This document shows, in pieces, positions 62,131 through 64,000 of a stretch of 64,000 nt of DNA. The stretch is from Streptomyces cupreus (GTDB lineage: Bacteria > Actinomycetota > Actinomycetes > Streptomycetales > Streptomycetaceae). The translations under genes and the position numbers were made by a program. How positions within the stretch are numbered: the first letter of the stretch is position 1; each line of letters starts with the position of its first letter. The DNA lies in contig NZ_JACMSF010000028.1 in assembly GCF_014257025.1 (NCBI RefSeq), forward strand, positions 1 through 64,000, written 5' to 3'. The notes under the pieces are model-generated. The model was not told the DNA's origin. It saw only the letters and a program-made list of their open reading frames with translations, and did not search any database.

Positions 62131-63185
62131 TCAGGCCTTGGGGGCAGGCGGGGCCGCAAACTGCGGGGTGCCCGACACCTCCCGGCTGCGCAGGGCAGCC
62201 GCCATCGGGCCGTAGGGGTAGTCGATGTACGGCTCGGTGACCTTGTCCAGCTGCGCGGTCTCCTCCGCGGACAGGACCAGGCCGTCGGCCGCCAGGTTCG
62301 CGCGCAGCTGCACGATCGTGCGCGCCCCAATCAGCACCGACGACACTCCGGCGCGGGCGGCCACCCAGGCCAGCGCGGCCTGCGCCGCCGTGACGCCCCG
62401 TTCCTGGGCGACGCGCTCCAGCATGCCGGCCACCTCCCAGGTGCGCTGCTGCTGGGTCTTCACGCCGAACAGCGGGCCGAACACGGGGTGGGCGAGACGA
62501 CTACCGGCGGGCGCCGGCGCGTCCGGGCGGTACCTGCCGGTCAGGACGCCGCCGGCGAGCGGAGAGAAGACGAGCAGGCCGACCCCGGCCGACTCGGCTG
62601 CGGGCACCAGCTCCCACTCCACCTCGCGCACCAGCAGGTTGTACTGCAGCTGGAAGGCGACCGGGCGGGCCAGGTTGTGGGCTTCGGCCAGGTTTGCGGT
62701 CTTCTGCAGCTGCCAACCGGTGAAGTTCGACAGGCCCGAGTAGCGGATCTTCCCGGCGCGCACCGCGTCGTCGAGGAAGGCCAGCGTTTCCTCAATGGGA
62801 GTGAGCGGGTCCCAGCCGTGCAGCTGGTAAAGGTCGACGGCGTCCACACCCAGGCGGGTCAGGGAGGAATCCAGGGCACGCTGAAGATGACGGCGAGAAC
62901 TGCCCTGACCGTTGGCGTCGCCGCTGGTAGGGAAACGCCCCTTCGTGGCGATGACCATCGGTTCGGTCACGTGTGCAGGGCGCTCGGCCAGCCACCGGCC
63001 CACGATCGTCTCCGCGGCACCGTTCATGTAGACGTCGGCCGTGTCGATCAGGGTGCCGCCGGCCTCGGCGAACGCATCGAGCTGCGCGAAGGCCTCCTCC
63101 TGGGAGGTGCTGTCGCCGAAGGTCATCGTGCCAGCGCGAAGGCCGACACCGCGATGCCGGAACGGCCCAGAAGACGGTACTCCAT
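62131..63185 (-). pseudogene. Aldo/keto reductase with a single-base frameshift
   Basis: The first codons (63185 down) read MEYRLLGRSGIAVSAFALA, the family N-terminus. A one-base deletion near 63127 shifts the frame; a typical sequence would continue GTMTFG, and that reading resumes in the main frame as TMTFGDSTSQEEAFAQLDAF. Catalytic features of the TIM barrel are ADVYMNG (Asp/Tyr), ATKGRFP (Lys) and LYQLHGWDPLTP (His). The C-terminus (SSVLIGARTIVQLRANLAA) binds NADPH. It would reduce an aldehyde or ketone. GGGGAG precedes the ATG. The rest is complete, so the indel could be a sequencing error. Confidence 0.85.
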
Positions 63186-63426
63186 GTCATAACTCCCCGG
63201 TGAGGCATCCACATCTGCGCGATGCCGGGTGATGAGATGCCTTGACTCTGCACCCCGGGTCCGGGCGTGCCCACGGCCCTGGCTGTCCCAGGGTCTGCCA
63301 GGGCCAGGCTGGTCCGGCGGACCAGTGGCCCTGGCAGCCCCAGGGAACCGCGGGGCTCTGCCCCGCCGGCGGGCCAGCCTGGCGTTGACCCTGCACCCCC
63401 GCCCCATCGGATGAGGAGCTGCCGTC

Positions 63427-63603
63427 ATGTACCTGGTCGTCGAAGTATGGAAGGCCAAGCAGGCCTGGTTGGTACTGCCCCGCAAAGAGCGCCACGCGTT
63501 CCTGAACGACATGGGAGATCAGCTGGCCGGCCTGAAGGAGGCGGGAATCGAGCTGATCGGCAACGGTGATGTGGATCTCGATTTTTCCCAGTGCGTGTTG
63601 TAG
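63427..63603 (+). pseudogene. DUF6616-like protein, truncated
   Basis: A 58-residue frame starting MYLVVEVWKAKQAWLVLPRK and continuing ERHAFLNDMGDQLAGLKEAG resembles the N-terminal half of DUF6616 proteins, which are usually about 100 residues. GAGGAG lies upstream of the ATG. The sequence diverges after ELIGNGDVDLDFS and stops early, so the C-terminal half is missing. Weakly recognised family; function unknown. Confidence 0.5.
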
Positions 63604-63688
63604 ATCGTCCGGCGGGGTGGTTTTGCCGATGAGTTCACCGTCCTCGAACGGTCTATCCAGCGACACGACCGTTCTCGACAGGAGTGCC

Positions 63689-64000
63689 ATGTCCACCATT
63701 CAGCCAGTGATCTTGACTGCCGACCAGGACGTTCTGCTCGGCTTCTATACGAAATTGTTCGGCGCTGAGGAGATCTTCCGGGTACCTGCGGAAGGCCCGG
63801 CCTTCTACCTCGGCTTGCGCATCGGCGACACCGACCTCGGGCTGGTGGCCAAGGCGGACACGGGGACTGGGTCGGCGCCGCGGATCCTGCTCAGCATCGG
63901 TGTTGACGACGTCGACGAGACGCTCGGCCGGGTGGAGGCGCTGGGCGGCTCGGTCCGCAGCGGCCCCAATGACATGCCGTGGGGACAACGCGTCGCCCAC
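63689..64000 (+). CDS. VOC family protein, cut by the window end
   Basis: Starting at the ATG at 63689 (ACAGGAGTGCC upstream), it reads MSTIQPVILTADQDVLLGFY, then TKLFGAEEIFRVPAEGPAFY, LGLRIGDTDLGLVAKAD and VDDVDETLGRVEALGG, a VOC-fold protein of the glyoxalase/bleomycin-resistance type. The last residues visible are MPWGQRVAH; the stop is beyond the window. An inverted repeat GAACGGTC/GACCGTTC (63646-63674) ends 14 bp upstream and could be its operator. Confidence 0.85.
   Translation, partial: MSTIQPVILTADQDVLLGFYTKLFGAEEIFRVPAEGPAFYLGLRIGDTDLGLVAKADTGTGSAPRILLSIGVDDVDETLGRVEALGGSVRSGPNDMPWGQRVAH

Noticed and set aside
1..64000. CRISPR arrays, tRNA and rRNA genes
   Set aside because: No regularly spaced repeats and no recognisable RNA gene signatures were seen on reading the window.

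Overview
The window looks like a piece of a Streptomyces (or close relative) linear chromosome, probably an arm region. It is very GC-rich throughout, many genes start with GTG, and the protein families are typical streptomycete ones: SARP/AfsR regulators, DUF4328, DUF5685, DUF4291, GH19 chitinase, streptogrisin-type protease, VanJ-like phosphatase and MmyB-like regulator. One TTA (bldA-type) codon was confirmed in frame. I saw no ribosomal RNA, tRNA or CRISPR array.

Layout. 1-8 kb: decayed flavoenzyme and DUF4328 genes, a TnpB remnant, a secreted chitinase with DasR-type sites, a frameshifted ArsR/MFS efflux pair and a DUF5685 protein with a cysteine-rich tail. 8.5-12 kb: an Lrp/AsnC regulator beside a 991-residue kinase/PLP-enzyme fusion. 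12-20 kb: insertion-sequence debris, DUF4291, a phospholipase D-like protein and a broken SARP gene. 20-28 kb: VanJ-like protein, S1 protease, and a two-gene trypco2 + trypsin/STAND-NTPase conflict-type system. 28-32 kb: gene graveyard (CocE-type, sedolisin and Tn3 remnants), methyltransferase and VOC protein. 32-41 kb: three alpha/beta hydrolases, a SARP regulator, an MFS exporter, an AtzG-like protein plus amidase, and a TetR regulator. 42-47 kb: an AAA/P-loop protein and a large AfsR-type regulator facing each other. 47-53 kb: two related flavoproteins, a truncated ECF sigma gene, a small protein, a MarR regulator and a metallo-beta-lactamase-fold hydrolase. 53-56 kb: a secreted three-domain fusion (NPP1-like, SGNH hydrolase, VCBS repeats). 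57-64 kb: a lone P450, a TetR-YciI-Tag operon with two operators, an MmyB-like regulator with an aldo/keto reductase, and VOC/DUF6616 genes at the edge.

The most unexpected pattern is non-coding. Three intergenic regions 4-15 kb apart (34.3, 38.9 and 53.2 kb) each carry two copies of the same 25-bp interrupted palindrome (8-bp arms, 9-bp spacer, consensus CTTAAAGC-N9-GCTTTAAG). The two copies in each region start 46-47 bp apart. The regions lie upstream of an alpha/beta hydrolase, an MFS exporter divergent from AtzG/amidase, and the MBL hydrolase. This suggests a local regulon for hydrolysing and exporting some ester, amide or lactone compound; the regulator is not proven.

A second theme is decay. 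At least ten transposase fragments from several families are present, and many non-mobile genes carry single-base frameshifts. Very long genes (986, 991 and 1358 codons) are intact, so most of the shifts are probably genuine decay. Several clean single-base breaks in otherwise complete genes (MFS, ArsR, aldo/keto reductase, second flavoprotein) could instead be assembly errors.
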